Origin: an uncultured Saprospiraceae bacterium
GTDB lineage: Bacteria; Bacteroidota; Bacteroidia; Chitinophagales; Saprospiraceae
Direction of reading: 5' to 3'
Length of the DNA: 64,000 bases
NCBI GenBank assembly: GCA_938016265.1
Contig: CALLWB010000008.1
Coordinates: 62,001 to 126,000 of the forward strand
A program made the translations under genes and the position numbers. Positions 46,010-55,017 of this stretch are shown in pieces (the first letter of the stretch is position 1; every line of letters begins with the position of its first letter). Below the pieces are notes generated by a model. That model saw nothing but the letters and a program-made list of their open reading frames with translations. It did no database searches and was not told the DNA's origin.

Positions 46010-46513
46010 ATGAATAGATTATTAATTGTAGTTTTTATGCTCTCTTTTGGGTATCAAATAGTTTCTGCACAGGATACAGAAGCGAAACTTACTACAGTAA
46101 TCAGAGACTGGGATGCTTCTCAAAATATTGATCATCTAAATGAGAATTACAATATAGATGAGGTATCCATGGATGAAATTATTTTTATAAAAGGAGATCA
46201 AAATCCATCGGAAATATTGGGGACTTCCTCCGTTAGCTCTTCTTCTTCATCCGTAGGCGGAGCTGCAACTTCAGCTTCACCGCAAATACCGCAGGCTAGT
46301 ACACCGGAACCAGTGCAGGTAAACACACCCGCACCAAAACCGAAACCAGTTGCAATCTCAACGGCTAACAATACTTCCACAACTTCTTCTAGTGCTTCGA
46401 CTGGCAACTACAGAAAAACCAGCTCTACGAAGAAAAGAACGAAGATGAAACGTACTAAGTTGAAAAAGAAAAAATTTAAAAAATATAGTGGTAAATCTTG
46501 CTTTAGATTCTAA
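46010..46513 (+). CDS. Exported protein with Ser/Pro-rich linker and strongly basic tail
   Basis: I chose the ATG at 46010 (167 residues) because it starts a signal peptide (MNRLLIVVFMLSFGYQIVSAQ); the longer frame puts 17 hydrophilic residues in front. Residues about 22-70 are an acidic segment with possible helix (LTTVIRDWDASQNIDHLNENY). Residues about 75-130 are low-complexity Ser, Thr, Pro and Ala. The end (about 132-167) is extremely basic (KKRTKMKRTKLKKKKFKKYSG) and closes with CFRF. It could bind acidic polymers such as DNA or polysaccharide in the periplasm or outside; this is speculation. It ends at a good terminator. Confidence 0.65.
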   Translation: MNRLLIVVFMLSFGYQIVSAQDTEAKLTTVIRDWDASQNIDHLNENYNIDEVSMDEIIFIKGDQNPSEILGTSSVSSSSSSVGGAATSASPQIPQASTPEPVQVNTPAPKPKPVAISTANNTSTTSSSASTGNYRKTSSTKKRTKMKRTKLKKKKFKKYSGKSCFRF

Positions 46514-46532
46514 AGAGCTTTTATCAAATCAA

Positions 46533-46565
46533 AAAAAGCGATATCCCTCCGATATCGCTTTTTTT
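46533..46565 (+). terminator. Rho-independent terminator
   Basis: AAAAAGCGATATC and GATATCGCTTTTT (about 46533-46545 and 46551-46563) form the stem around loop CCTCC, followed by T-rich sequence. It lies 20 bp after the stop of the basic-tail protein gene. Confidence 0.88.
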
Positions 46566-46659
46566 ATTCCGGAGATCTGCACAATCTATTGAAAAACCTC
46601 CAGTTATATTAATACAAGTATTATGACTGTTGTCGCTTAAATCTCCTACATACACTTGT

Positions 46660-49503
46660 TTACAACTCCATTTTCAGGAATCTCCCAGTGTGACTTTTTG
46701 TAGATTTCGCAATTTTTTCTGGAGTCCCCTGAGCAACTATTTCTCCACCGCGGTGCCCACCTTCTGGTCCGATATCTACCACATAATCTGCTACCTTTAT
46801 GACATCCATATTGTGCTCAATGATCAAAACGGTGTTGCCTTTTTCTACTAGTTTATTAAGTACTTTCAATAGCAGACGGATGTCCTCAAAATGCAATCCT
46901 GTGGTCGGTTCATCCAGAATATAAAGCGTGTTGCCTGTATCTCGTTTGGCTAGTTCTTCTGACAGTTTTACCCGCTGTGCTTCACCGCCAGAGATCGTAG
47001 TAGAGGATTGTCCAAGGGTAATATAACCGAGCCCTACATCTTGCAGGACTTTCATCTTGCGATATATCTTAGGAATGTTTTCAAAAAATTCGACCGCTTC
47101 ATTCACTGTCATTTGCAAGGCATCGCTAATCGATTTCCCCTTAAACAGTATTTGCAGCGTTTCCCGATTATACCGTTTTCCCATACACGTTTCGCAATCT
47201 ACCAGAACGTCAGGCAGAAAATTCATTTCGATGATCCGTTTTCCTCCTCCCTGACAAGTTTCGCAGCGCCCCCCTTTCACATTAAAAGAAAAACGGCCCG
47301 GTTTATATCCATTGATTTTTGACTCTGGCAGTCCGGCAAAGATATTTCGGATATCAGCAAATACGCCAGTATAGGTGGCGGGGTTTGATCTTGGAGTTCT
47401 GCCAATTGGCGACTGGTCGATTTCGATGACTTTATCAACGTGTTCAATACCTTTTATCTTGCTGTATTTTAATGGATTTTTCTTGCTTTTGTAGAAGTGT
47501 TGTCTTAAAATTGGATAGAGGGTTTCATTAATCAATGTTGATTTACCACTTCCTGAAACACCAGTAATACAACAAAATAGTCCTAGAGGCACTTTAAGGT
47601 TTACGTTCTTAAGGTTGTTTCCAGTTGCGCCCTTCAGCTCTAGAAAATTACCGTTTCCTTTTCTTCTTTTTTCAGGTATTTCAATGACCAATTCATCATT
47701 CAGATATTTACAAGTAAGTGAATTTTGCTTAACAAACTCCTCAGGAGTGCCTTCCGCTACCAACTTACCTCCATGTTTACCTGCGCCTGGTCCAAGATCA
47801 ATGACATAATCCGAAGCCATCATGATGTCTTTATCGTGCTCCACTACCAAAACGGTATTCCCAATTTCTGCCAGCTCGTGCAACGCTTCTATGAGCTTCT
47901 GATTATCTCTTTGGTGCAAGCCGATGCTCGGTTCATCCAGGATATAGGTAATCCCAGTCAGTTGGGATCCGATTTGAGTAGCAAGGCGAATACGTTGCGA
48001 TTCTCCACCGGACAAAGAACGAGCAGGCCTGGTCAGTGCCAGATAGTCTAAACCAACATGCAATAAAAATCCAAGGCGCAATTTCAGCTCCTTCAGAATA
48101 TCTTTTCCAATGGCTTTCTGCCTAGCGTTCATGTGGTCCTCCACAGTTTCTATCCAATGAAGCAGCGCGCTAATATCCATTTCTGCTAATTCAGAAATAT
48201 TGGTATCGTTTATCTTAAAGTGAAGGGATTCTTTTTTGAGGCGACTGCCGTTGCAGGATGGGCAACTTACCACTGACATAAAACCTTCCGCCCAACCTCT
48301 AATCTTATCCGAACTGGATTCTGTGTACCAGCGTTTCAGCATACTGAGCAATCCTTCATAAGCAAGGTTGTAGGAGTAGTCTCCCTTCCCAAAATTCATT
48401 GCCACGTCAAACTTATCACTTCCTCCGTGGAGTATAGTATCGATTGCCTCTTTAGGGATGGCGTTGATGGGAGTTGCAAAAGTAAACTTGTACTTTTTAG
48501 AAATTGCTCTTAGTTGTTTGAAGGTAATGTTATCGCGAACTTCTCCGAAAGGAGCAATTCCAATTTGATTGATGGTTTTCTTTTCGTCAGGTATAACCAA
48601 GTTCATATCCACTTCGTGCACCTGACCTAATCCTTTACAATTTTGACAAGCCCCGTATGGCGAATTGAACGAAAAAGCATTTGGAGAAGGTTCTTCGTAA
48701 GAAATACCTGACTCCGGGCACATGAGATGTTTGCTGTACTGGAGCATTTCATTGGTGGAATGATTCATTAGCATAATCAGCCCCTTGCCAAGCTTGAGCG
48801 CTGTTTTTAGCGATTCGGCAAGTCTGGCTCTTCGATCATCCTCAATGGTGAGGCGATCGACCACTACCTCGATGTCATGCGTTTTGTAGCGGTCGACCTG
48901 CATCCCGAGTTTGATGTCTAATATTTCTCCATCTACCCGAACTTTTGTGAATCCCTGCTTTCTTGCATATTCAAACAATTCCCGATAGTGTCCTTTTCTG
49001 GCGCGTACTAATGGTGCTAGCAATATTGCTTTTTCGCCAGCAAGATGATCAAAAATATGTTCTACCATTTGCTCCTCGGAGTACTTGACCATTTTCTTGC
49101 CGGTGACGTAGGAATACGCCTCTCCGGTTCTGGCAAACAGCAATCGCAGAAAATCGTAGATCTCTGTCACTGTGCCGACGGTGGATCTGGGATTTTTGCT
49201 AGTTGTTTTTTGTTCTATTGAAATGACGGGGCTTAGGCCATTGATTTTTTCAACATCAGGCCGTTCCATTTCACCGATGAACTGGCGAGCGTAAGCAGTG
49301 AAGGTTTCCATGTATCGTCGTTGGCCTTCTGCATAAATGGTATCGAATGCAAGAGAAGACTTTCCGCTACCACTTATTCCTGTTATTACTACAAGTTTGT
49401 TGCGTGGAATTTTCACGTCCACATCCTGTAGGTTGTGCACTTTGGCTCCTATTACTTCAATAAATTCTTGTTCTGGTATGTTTGGCCCTTTATTTTTACC
49501 CAT
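46660..49503 (-). CDS. uvrA: Excinuclease ABC subunit A (UvrA)
   Basis: The 947-residue ATPase finds DNA damage together with UvrB in nucleotide excision repair. It has Walker A GISGSGKS at residues 42-49, the first signature SLSGGESQRIRLATQIGS with ILDEPSIGLHQRD, the second Walker A GVSGSGKST, the second signature TISGGEAQRVKLSEELA with YILDEPTTGLHFEDI, and a second zinc module (CETCQGGGKRIIEMNFLPDV ... CETCMGKRY). The first zinc module reads MCPESGISYEEP...ACQNCKGLG, with Ser where most UvrA proteins have the second Cys. It is transcribed alone. Confidence 0.98.
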   Translation of the reverse strand: MGKNKGPNIPEQEFIEVIGAKVHNLQDVDVKIPRNKLVVITGISGSGKSSLAFDTIYAEGQRRYMETFTAYARQFIGEMERPDVEKINGLSPVISIEQKTTSKNPRSTVGTVTEIYDFLRLLFARTGEAYSYVTGKKMVKYSEEQMVEHIFDHLAGEKAILLAPLVRARKGHYRELFEYARKQGFTKVRVDGEILDIKLGMQVDRYKTHDIEVVVDRLTIEDDRRARLAESLKTALKLGKGLIMLMNHSTNEMLQYSKHLMCPESGISYEEPSPNAFSFNSPYGACQNCKGLGQVHEVDMNLVIPDEKKTINQIGIAPFGEVRDNITFKQLRAISKKYKFTFATPINAIPKEAIDTILHGGSDKFDVAMNFGKGDYSYNLAYEGLLSMLKRWYTESSSDKIRGWAEGFMSVVSCPSCNGSRLKKESLHFKINDTNISELAEMDISALLHWIETVEDHMNARQKAIGKDILKELKLRLGFLLHVGLDYLALTRPARSLSGGESQRIRLATQIGSQLTGITYILDEPSIGLHQRDNQKLIEALHELAEIGNTVLVVEHDKDIMMASDYVIDLGPGAGKHGGKLVAEGTPEEFVKQNSLTCKYLNDELVIEIPEKRRKGNGNFLELKGATGNNLKNVNLKVPLGLFCCITGVSGSGKSTLINETLYPILRQHFYKSKKNPLKYSKIKGIEHVDKVIEIDQSPIGRTPRSNPATYTGVFADIRNIFAGLPESKINGYKPGRFSFNVKGGRCETCQGGGKRIIEMNFLPDVLVDCETCMGKRYNRETLQILFKGKSISDALQMTVNEAVEFFENIPKIYRKMKVLQDVGLGYITLGQSSTTISGGEAQRVKLSEELAKRDTGNTLYILDEPTTGLHFEDIRLLLKVLNKLVEKGNTVLIIEHNMDVIKVADYVVDIGPEGGHRGGEIVAQGTPEKIAKSTKSHTGRFLKMEL

Positions 49504-49539
49504 CTGTCCCCTAGACTAATTTTGGTTGATATCAATCCG

Positions 49540-49547
49540 CAAAAGTA
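49540..49547 (-). promoter_or_regulatory. -7 promoter element of uvrA
   Basis: On the minus strand this reads TACTTTTG, matching TAnnTTTG, 36 nt before the uvrA ATG. No matching -33 TTG was found. Confidence 0.42.
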
Positions 49548-49651
49548 CTGGAAATTTACTGATTTTTTTAGGAATTGTTGAAATTTAGAATTTCCATTGG
49601 AATGGTTTCGAAAAACAACAGTGGGCCCAATTCAAGCATTGGGGCGTAAAC

Positions 49652-49682
49652 AAAAAAAGACCGTTACATCTCTGCAACGGTC
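49652..49682 (-). terminator. Rho-independent terminator of rny
   Basis: GACCGTT (49659-49665) and AACGGTC (49676-49682) pair, and the minus strand continues into a run of seven T. The site lies 52 bp beyond the rny stop codon. Confidence 0.85.
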
Positions 49683-49734
49683 AATAATTAATGTTTTACT
49701 TCGAAAGCGTATTCAGCCTCCTAAGATCCAATGG

Positions 49735-51399
49735 TTATCGGGCGAAAGTTATTGCGCGCTTTTCGCGAATAACGGTCACTTTGATTTGGCCTGGATACTG
49801 CATTTCGTCTTGGATTTTTTGAGAAATCTGGAAGGAAAGATCATCTGCATTTTGATCAGAAACCTTTTCGCTTTCTACGATAACTCGAAGCTCACGACCT
49901 GCTTGCATCGCATATACTTTTTGCACACCATCGTAAGAAAGGGCGATATCTTCCAATTCCTTAATTCTCTTCAGGTATCCTTCTAAGATCTCCCGACGTG
50001 CGCCTGGTCGAGCACCAGAAATTGCATCACAAGCTTGTACGATTGGAGAAATGATGTATTCCATATCAATCTCATCGTGATGCGCTCCTACTGCATTGTT
50101 GATTGGAGCACGTTCGTTGAATTTTTCACAGATTTTCATTCCTACCAACGCGTGTGACAATTCTGTTTCTTCTTCAGCTACTTTACCTATATCGTGCAGT
50201 AAGCCGGCACGTTTAGCCATTTTAGCCATTTTCTTAGGCAATCCTAACTCGGCAGCCATAAGTGCACAAAGATTTGCCGTTTCGATAGAGTGTTTCAGTA
50301 AATTTTGTCCATAAGAAGAACGGAAACGCATTCTACCGACCATTCTAACCAATCCTTGGTGTAAACCGTGGATGTCTAATTCGATAACGGTTCGCTCACC
50401 GATTTCCATGATTTGCTCTTCGAGTTGTTTGCGGGTTTTCTCCACAACTTCTTCGATACGCGCAGGGTGAATTCTTCCGTCCGCCACTAAACGCTGCAAT
50501 GAAAGTCTGCAGATTTCTCGTCGGATAGGATCGAAACTAGAGATGATTATTGCCTCTGGCGTATCATCAACTATGATTTCAGATCCAGTAGCCGCTTCCA
50601 GTGCACGGATATTTCGTCCTTCTCTACCGATAATTTGCCCTTTAAGGTCATCGGAAGTCAGGTTGAAAACAGACACGGTATTTTCGATTGTCTGTTCGGC
50701 AGCCATTCGTTGAATAGACTGGATGATAATTTTCTTTGCTTCTTTGTTGGCAGTTACTTTAGCTTCATCAATTCTGTCTTTTACGTAAGACATGGCCTGT
50801 GTTTCTGCTTTGTCCTTGATTGCTTTCATCAGTTCTTCCTTCGCTTCTGTTTCCGAAAGACGGGCTACTTTTTCAAGTGCTCTGATGTGAGTTTCGTTTG
50901 CTTTTTCCAGGTTTTCTTTCTTCTTAGCAACAATTTCAAGCTGTTTGGTCAGGTTTTCTTTGATCGCCTCAACTTCTTCGCTTTTTCGTTCTGCTTCTTT
51001 GAGTTTAGATTGCGCGGAGTCTAGCTTTCCTTGAATACTTTGTTGAGATTGTTTCAGTTTCAGTTCCTCCTCTTTGATTTCCTGTCTTCTTTGTGAAGTG
51101 TCGGACTCAAATTTTGATTTCATTTTGACGTAGCGCTCTTTGGCTTCTACGATTTTCATTTTTTTGATTCGTTCGTTTTCCGCCTCTGCATCTTTTATTT
51201 TTCTTTTTGCTTCGACACCAGCCTCTTTCTTCGTTCTTTCGGCGCTTTCGCGGGCTTGTTTGATGATTCGGTCTGATTCTTTGTCGAGTTCATCTCGCTT
51301 AGCTTTCAACTCTGATTCAGAGCCTTTTTTGCCAAATAACCAACCAAGGCCACCACCTGCCAATAGCGCTGCGACAGCGGCCATTAGAATTTGTTCCAT
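49735..51399 (-). CDS. rny: Ribonuclease Y
   Basis: The 554-residue endoribonuclease starts mRNA decay from the inner face of the membrane. It has one N-terminal membrane helix (about 4-22), a long coiled coil rich in Lys and Glu (about 28-225), a KH RNA-binding domain ([21 protein letters not shown] ... [19 protein letters not shown]) and an HD domain ([46 protein letters not shown]). Upstream on the same strand are zapA, a coiled-coil protein gene and pheT. An 8-bp hairpin at 51431-51450 lies in the 143-bp zapA-rny spacer. Confidence 0.97.
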   Translation of the reverse strand: MEQILMAAVAALLAGGGLGWLFGKKGSESELKAKRDELDKESDRIIKQARESAERTKKEAGVEAKRKIKDAEAENERIKKMKIVEAKERYVKMKSKFESDTSQRRQEIKEEELKLKQSQQSIQGKLDSAQSKLKEAERKSEEVEAIKENLTKQLEIVAKKKENLEKANETHIRALEKVARLSETEAKEELMKAIKDKAETQAMSYVKDRIDEAKVTANKEAKKIIIQSIQRMAAEQTIENTVSVFNLTSDDLKGQIIGREGRNIRALEAATGSEIIVDDTPEAIIISSFDPIRREICRLSLQRLVADGRIHPARIEEVVEKTRKQLEEQIMEIGERTVIELDIHGLHQGLVRMVGRMRFRSSYGQNLLKHSIETANLCALMAAELGLPKKMAKMAKRAGLLHDIGKVAEEETELSHALVGMKICEKFNERAPINNAVGAHHDEIDMEYIISPIVQACDAISGARPGARREILEGYLKRIKELEDIALSYDGVQKVYAMQAGRELRVIVESEKVSDQNADDLSFQISQKIQDEMQYPGQIKVTVIREKRAITFAR

Positions 51400-51430
51400 G
51401 ATAATATGATTTTAGTAAATTAATTATTGT

Positions 51431-51450
51431 CGCCTGATCGTTATCAGACG
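51431..51450 (-). promoter_or_regulatory. Hairpin in the rny leader
   Basis: CGCCTGAT (51431-51438) and ATCAGACG (51443-51450) pair over 8 bp, with one G-U in RNA, around a 4-nt loop. No T-run follows on the minus strand, so it is not a terminator. It could shape the 5' end or a processing site of the rny message. Confidence 0.4.
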
Positions 51451-51542
51451 ATTTATGAATAAAGGTGCTTATAATCGCTTTTATCGGCATGCCGAAGAAA
51501 GTCAGTAGATTATAGAGCGTAGCGAAAAGAAAAAAGGAAAAC

Positions 51543-51839
51543 TTAAGAGGTAGAGGGTAAGGCGGCATCCAACAAGGCCGAGATACTATCCATCTTTTCC
51601 GAAAGTATAGTATCTGTTTTTTGCTGTCGTGCTTTCTGCAGTTCTACGGCATAAGTCAATACTGCCATTGAAAGGCAATCTTGCTTATCTTTTTGTGTAT
51701 AGGTCTGTTGAAAGGAGTTTACTTTATTGTTAATTTCCTTTACAAGCGTCCGAATAGTCTGCTCGTCACTCGCTTTTATTTTTAGCGGGTAAGGGCGTCC
51801 TGCAATTAAGACAGTTATATTCAAAGACTCGTTGTCCAT
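51543..51839 (-). CDS. zapA: Cell division protein ZapA
   Basis: This 98-residue protein begins MDNESLNITVLIAGRPYPLK, the usual ZapA opening in which a beta-hairpin is followed by a helix. It continues EQTIRTLVKEINNKVNSFQQ and a C-terminal coiled coil (SMAVLTYAVELQKARQQK). ZapA cross-links FtsZ filaments. A GTG two codons earlier (51845) would overlap the stop of the upstream gene; the ATG at 51839 is preferred. The gene sits directly after the small coiled-coil gene. Confidence 0.88.
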   Translation of the reverse strand: MDNESLNITVLIAGRPYPLKIKASDEQTIRTLVKEINNKVNSFQQTYTQKDKQDCLSMAVLTYAVELQKARQQKTDTILSEKMDSISALLDAALPSTS

Positions 51840-51844
51840 GTACA

Positions 51845-52141
51845 CTAGTTATTATTCAACCATTCAATACATTTATCAATCTCTTTGGTATATTGATCGA
51901 TTTGCTTGATAAGTTGTTTTGTGTTCTTGTTGTTTTCTTTTTTTACCATCGCTTCCGGTACTGCACCGGCTGTGGTAAAACCCGGACTTGTTGCTTGATT
52001 TCCTCCTGCTTCAAGTCTGGAATTTAAATCCTTATTTTGTGCGACCAACTCAGCATTTAACTGGCCTAATCGGTTGTTTTCTACAATCAACTGATTGACT
52101 TTAGCCTCTATTTCTGCTAATTTGTGCGCTAATTCTTTCAT
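51845..52141 (-). CDS. Small coiled-coil protein upstream of zapA (ZapB-like)
   Basis: The 98-residue product begins MKELAHKLAEIEAKVNQLIV and is a continuous coiled coil to about residue 42 (NNRLGQLNAELVAQNKDLNS). A Gly/Ala/Pro linker is followed by a second helix (LIKQIDQYTKEIDKCIEWLNNN). It ends only 5 bp before the zapA ATG, so the two are translated together. The layout suggests a ZapB-type partner of the divisome, but this is inferred from position and coiled-coil nature only. Confidence 0.75.
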   Translation of the reverse strand: MKELAHKLAEIEAKVNQLIVENNRLGQLNAELVAQNKDLNSRLEAGGNQATSPGFTTAGAVPEAMVKKENNKNTKQLIKQIDQYTKEIDKCIEWLNNN

Positions 52142-52174
52142 AATATAGTTGCGAGTACGCTAGTACTAATTTGG

Positions 52175-52182
52175 CAAATGTA
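52175..52182 (-). promoter_or_regulatory. -7 promoter element of the zapA-rny unit
   Basis: On the minus strand this reads TACATTTG, matching TAnnTTTG, 33 nt before the ATG at 52141. No -33 TTG was found at the usual spacing. Confidence 0.42.
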
Positions 52183-52283
52183 CGGATTTTTTAGATGGTA
52201 TGAAATAACTTGAGGAATTTGTTCTATTAAAACTATAATTATTTGTAGATAATGTGCTTAGGACCTAAGGAGTAGAGGGACTT

Positions 52284-52464
52284 TTTTGCTGGCGCAAAAT
52301 TGGTAGAAGGTAGAGAGACTGGTTCTTAACTCTCTATTTTACCAAGGCAAACCCTTGATTTATAAGTGGATTGTAAATAGGTGTTTGAGGTTAATAGTCT
52401 AAGGCATTTGTCTCTATACCGGAGTTCCGGCCCAGCTTCTATCCTGAGTTTTGCACCAGCAAAA
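52284..52464. repeat. 16-bp inverted repeat, arms 149 bp apart
   Basis: TTTTGCTGGCGCAAAA (52284-52299) and TTTTGCACCAGCAAAA (52449-52464) are inverted copies differing at one base. Each arm is itself a small TTTTGC/GCAAAA hairpin. The region lies just past the end of pheT. The first arm is preceded by AGAGGGAC, as is a similar TTTTG...CAAAA hairpin at about 1741-1772. Confidence 0.6.
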
Positions 52465-52492
52465 CAAGACTCACTGCTCCTACAAACAAAAC

Positions 52493-54952
52493 CTATCTAC
52501 GAATAAGCGCTCCCAATTTCCCTTCACAAGAAGTCATGATTTTATTCATCACCTGATCCACCTCTTTATCTTTCATCGTTTTTCTTGGATCCTGAAAGGT
52601 CAAGCTGACAGAATAAGACTTCTTCCCTTTGCCCAATTTTTCCTCATTTTTGTAGACATCAAATAAATTGAACGAGGTCAACACTTTTTTGCCTTCCTTA
52701 TGGGCAATTGCGGCCACTTCCGAAAAAGAAACCCGATCATCCAACACCAATGTTAAATCCCTGCGCATCGTTGGAAATTTTGGCATATCCTGAAAATGAA
52801 TCTTGTGATTCCTCAAGGCTTTGAGTACATTATCCCAATTAAAATCAGCAAAAAAGACAGCTTGCTTGATGTCCATCTTTTTCAAAATGGTACGCTCTAT
52901 TTTGCCAAAACGGACTAACTCATTTGGTCCTCGAAAATACCGTAAGCCGTAGGAAAGTTTTTGGTCGGTCACCTCGTCCGATTGGAAACCACGTATTCCT
53001 AATCGGTCTAAAACATTGTTGACAAACGCTTTTATCGTGTAGAAGCCTGCTTCCTGTTGCTTGCTGATGTGCCAGCTTTCCGCATCTCGGTTTCCAGTGA
53101 CAGCAAGCGACAAATGCTTGGTCTCCTCGTATCCTTCTTCTGATTTTTTGTACGTTCTGCCAAACTCGTAAAACCGCAAGTCCGCATTTTGGCGATTTTG
53201 ATTATGGACGATTGCCTCCAGCATGCTCACCATAATCTCTGGGCGCATTACGTCTAGATGTTGGTTGGAGGTATTGTTGATCAAAACATGCTCTTCCTTA
53301 ACAGAAGGAATCACCTCGAAATGCTTAGATTGAGTAATCGACAGCCCCATAATTTCATAAAACCCATTACTAGCCAAAAAGTCTCCCACTAAATTTCTAA
53401 TCTTATGGGGAATAGGTTGTTTTGTAAACGACAGTGAACTCTTCACCTGACCGGAAAATTCTACTTTGTTAAACCCATAGATTCTCAGGATCTCCTCGAT
53501 CACATCTACCTCCCGAAGGACATCCGCCTTATTCGTTGGTATAGAAACGCGGAATCCATCTACTGCCTTGCTGTCTGCTGAGGTCAACTCTTCCAGGACC
53601 TCAATATTAAGTGCATCAAAAATTGCGTTGATTTCCTCAGCAGAAAGTGATGTTCCAATTAGACGGTTGACATGCTTGATGCTAACGGATATTTCTTTTT
53701 TCGCAATTGGTGTCGGATACAAATCAACAATGTCTGAAGAAATCTCTCCTCCAGCTACCTCTTGAATCAATAAAGCGGCACGCTTCAAAGCATAAACCGT
53801 TCGATTAGGATCACTTCCTTTTTCGAAGATTTTTGCTGCGTCTGTTCTCAGGTTGTGGCGCATGCTGGATCGGCGGTTTGATTTAGCATTAAAATGGGCG
53901 CTTTCCAGAAAAATAGCTGTAGTGCGCTCGGTTACGCCAGATCCCAGGCCACCGAACACTCCTGCTATACACATTGGAGCGCCATTCCCATCACAAATCA
54001 TCAAATCTTCTGCGTTGAGTTTCCGTTCTACTTCGTCTAGTGTCGTAAATGCGGTGCCTTCCGACAATGTTTTTACGATGATCTTAGTATCCGCTACTTT
54101 GGCCAGGTCAAAGGCATGGAGTGGCTGTCCCAGTTCATGCAAAACAAAATTGGTGATATCTACTACATTATTGGTCGAGCGAACACCGATGGATGCCAAT
54201 CGATTGACCAACCATGCGGGTGAAGGCCCCACCTTTATCCCTGTTATCGTTAATCCAGAATATCTAGGGCAAAGTGTTGCGTCTTCTACCTCCACCGTTA
54301 CTGGAGTATCTTTAGTGTTTACGGCAAAGGCGCTGACGTCTGGCCATGCTACTTTTCCGTCTTTTCCATAGTTTATTTTCAGGGCGGCTGCCAGATCTTC
54401 TGCTACTCCAAAATGAGCAGTTGCATCTGAACGATTAGGCGTAAGCCCAATATCATAGATGGAATCGTTTTCAATTTCGAAGTAGGAAGCCGCTTGTGTG
54501 CCCGCAGCTACTTCTTCTGGCAAAACCATAATCCCATCGTGTGATGCTCCTAGTCCCAATTCGTCTTCCGCGCAGATCATCCCGAATGATTCGACGCCTC
54601 TGATTTTTGATTTTTTGATTTTGAATGGCTCTCCTTCCCCAGGATAGAGTTTGGTACCAACAGTTGCCACCAAAACTTTTTGGCCTACAGCGACATTAGG
54701 CGCACCGCATACAATTTGCAATTCCTCTCCAGTTCCTACATCTACTTTTGTGAGGGACAGTTTATCCGCATCCGGGTGTTTCTCGCAATGGGTGACGTGG
54801 CCGACTACTACACCTGCCAGACCGCCAGGTACACTTTCAAACGTTTCAATCCCTTCTACTTCCAGGCCAATTTCTGTAAGAATATCACCGACCTCCTCTA
54901 CGGGTAGATCAAGATCTATATACTGTTTCAACCAATTGTATGACGTTTTCAT
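52493..54952 (-). CDS. pheT: Phenylalanyl-tRNA synthetase beta subunit
   Basis: The 819-residue subunit pairs with PheS to charge tRNA-Phe. It begins MKTSYNWLKQYIDLDLPVEE. An EMAP-like tRNA-binding domain follows (about 45-150: VVVGHVTHCEKHPDADKLSL, then IVCGAPNV), then the editing B3/B4 region (YSGLTITGIKVGPSPAWL), the B5 domain with LIGTSLSAEE and FRVSIPTNKADVLREVDVIE, and a C-terminal ferredoxin-fold anticodon-binding domain (FPTMRRDLTLVLDDRVSF). pheS is not adjacent here, as is often the case in Bacteroidota. A -7 element lies 19 nt before the start. Confidence 0.97.
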   Translation of the reverse strand: MKTSYNWLKQYIDLDLPVEEVGDILTEIGLEVEGIETFESVPGGLAGVVVGHVTHCEKHPDADKLSLTKVDVGTGEELQIVCGAPNVAVGQKVLVATVGTKLYPGEGEPFKIKKSKIRGVESFGMICAEDELGLGASHDGIMVLPEEVAAGTQAASYFEIENDSIYDIGLTPNRSDATAHFGVAEDLAAALKINYGKDGKVAWPDVSAFAVNTKDTPVTVEVEDATLCPRYSGLTITGIKVGPSPAWLVNRLASIGVRSTNNVVDITNFVLHELGQPLHAFDLAKVADTKIIVKTLSEGTAFTTLDEVERKLNAEDLMICDGNGAPMCIAGVFGGLGSGVTERTTAIFLESAHFNAKSNRRSSMRHNLRTDAAKIFEKGSDPNRTVYALKRAALLIQEVAGGEISSDIVDLYPTPIAKKEISVSIKHVNRLIGTSLSAEEINAIFDALNIEVLEELTSADSKAVDGFRVSIPTNKADVLREVDVIEEILRIYGFNKVEFSGQVKSSLSFTKQPIPHKIRNLVGDFLASNGFYEIMGLSITQSKHFEVIPSVKEEHVLINNTSNQHLDVMRPEIMVSMLEAIVHNQNRQNADLRFYEFGRTYKKSEEGYEETKHLSLAVTGNRDAESWHISKQQEAGFYTIKAFVNNVLDRLGIRGFQSDEVTDQKLSYGLRYFRGPNELVRFGKIERTILKKMDIKQAVFFADFNWDNVLKALRNHKIHFQDMPKFPTMRRDLTLVLDDRVSFSEVAAIAHKEGKKVLTSFNLFDVYKNEEKLGKGKKSYSVSLTFQDPRKTMKDKEVDQVMNKIMTSCEGKLGALIRR

Positions 54953-54971
54953 ATTGTTTTATTTAAGAGGG

Positions 54972-54979
54972 CAAATATA
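54972..54979 (-). promoter_or_regulatory. -7 promoter element of pheT
   Basis: On the minus strand this reads TATATTTG, matching TAnnTTTG, 19 nt before the pheT ATG. No -33 TTG was found. Confidence 0.45.
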
Positions 54980-55017
54980 GTAATTATTGTGGGAATGCGT
55001 GAATGTTGAGTCTACTA

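Larger units (their letters stand above)
52142..52492. other. Intergenic region, 351 bp
   Basis: It holds a -7 promoter element for the coiled-coil/zapA/rny unit (52175-52182) and a 16-bp inverted repeat pair (52284-52299, 52449-52464). No gene is seen. Confidence 0.45.

Noticed and set aside
51400-51542. Possible 6S RNA next to zapA
   Set aside because: 6S RNA is linked to zapA in other phyla, but this 143-bp gap shows only one 8-bp hairpin and no long rod with a central bubble.
51317-51568. 83-codon minus-strand frame between rny and zapA
   Set aside because: It overlaps the 5' end of rny in another frame and the 3' end of zapA; no features support it.
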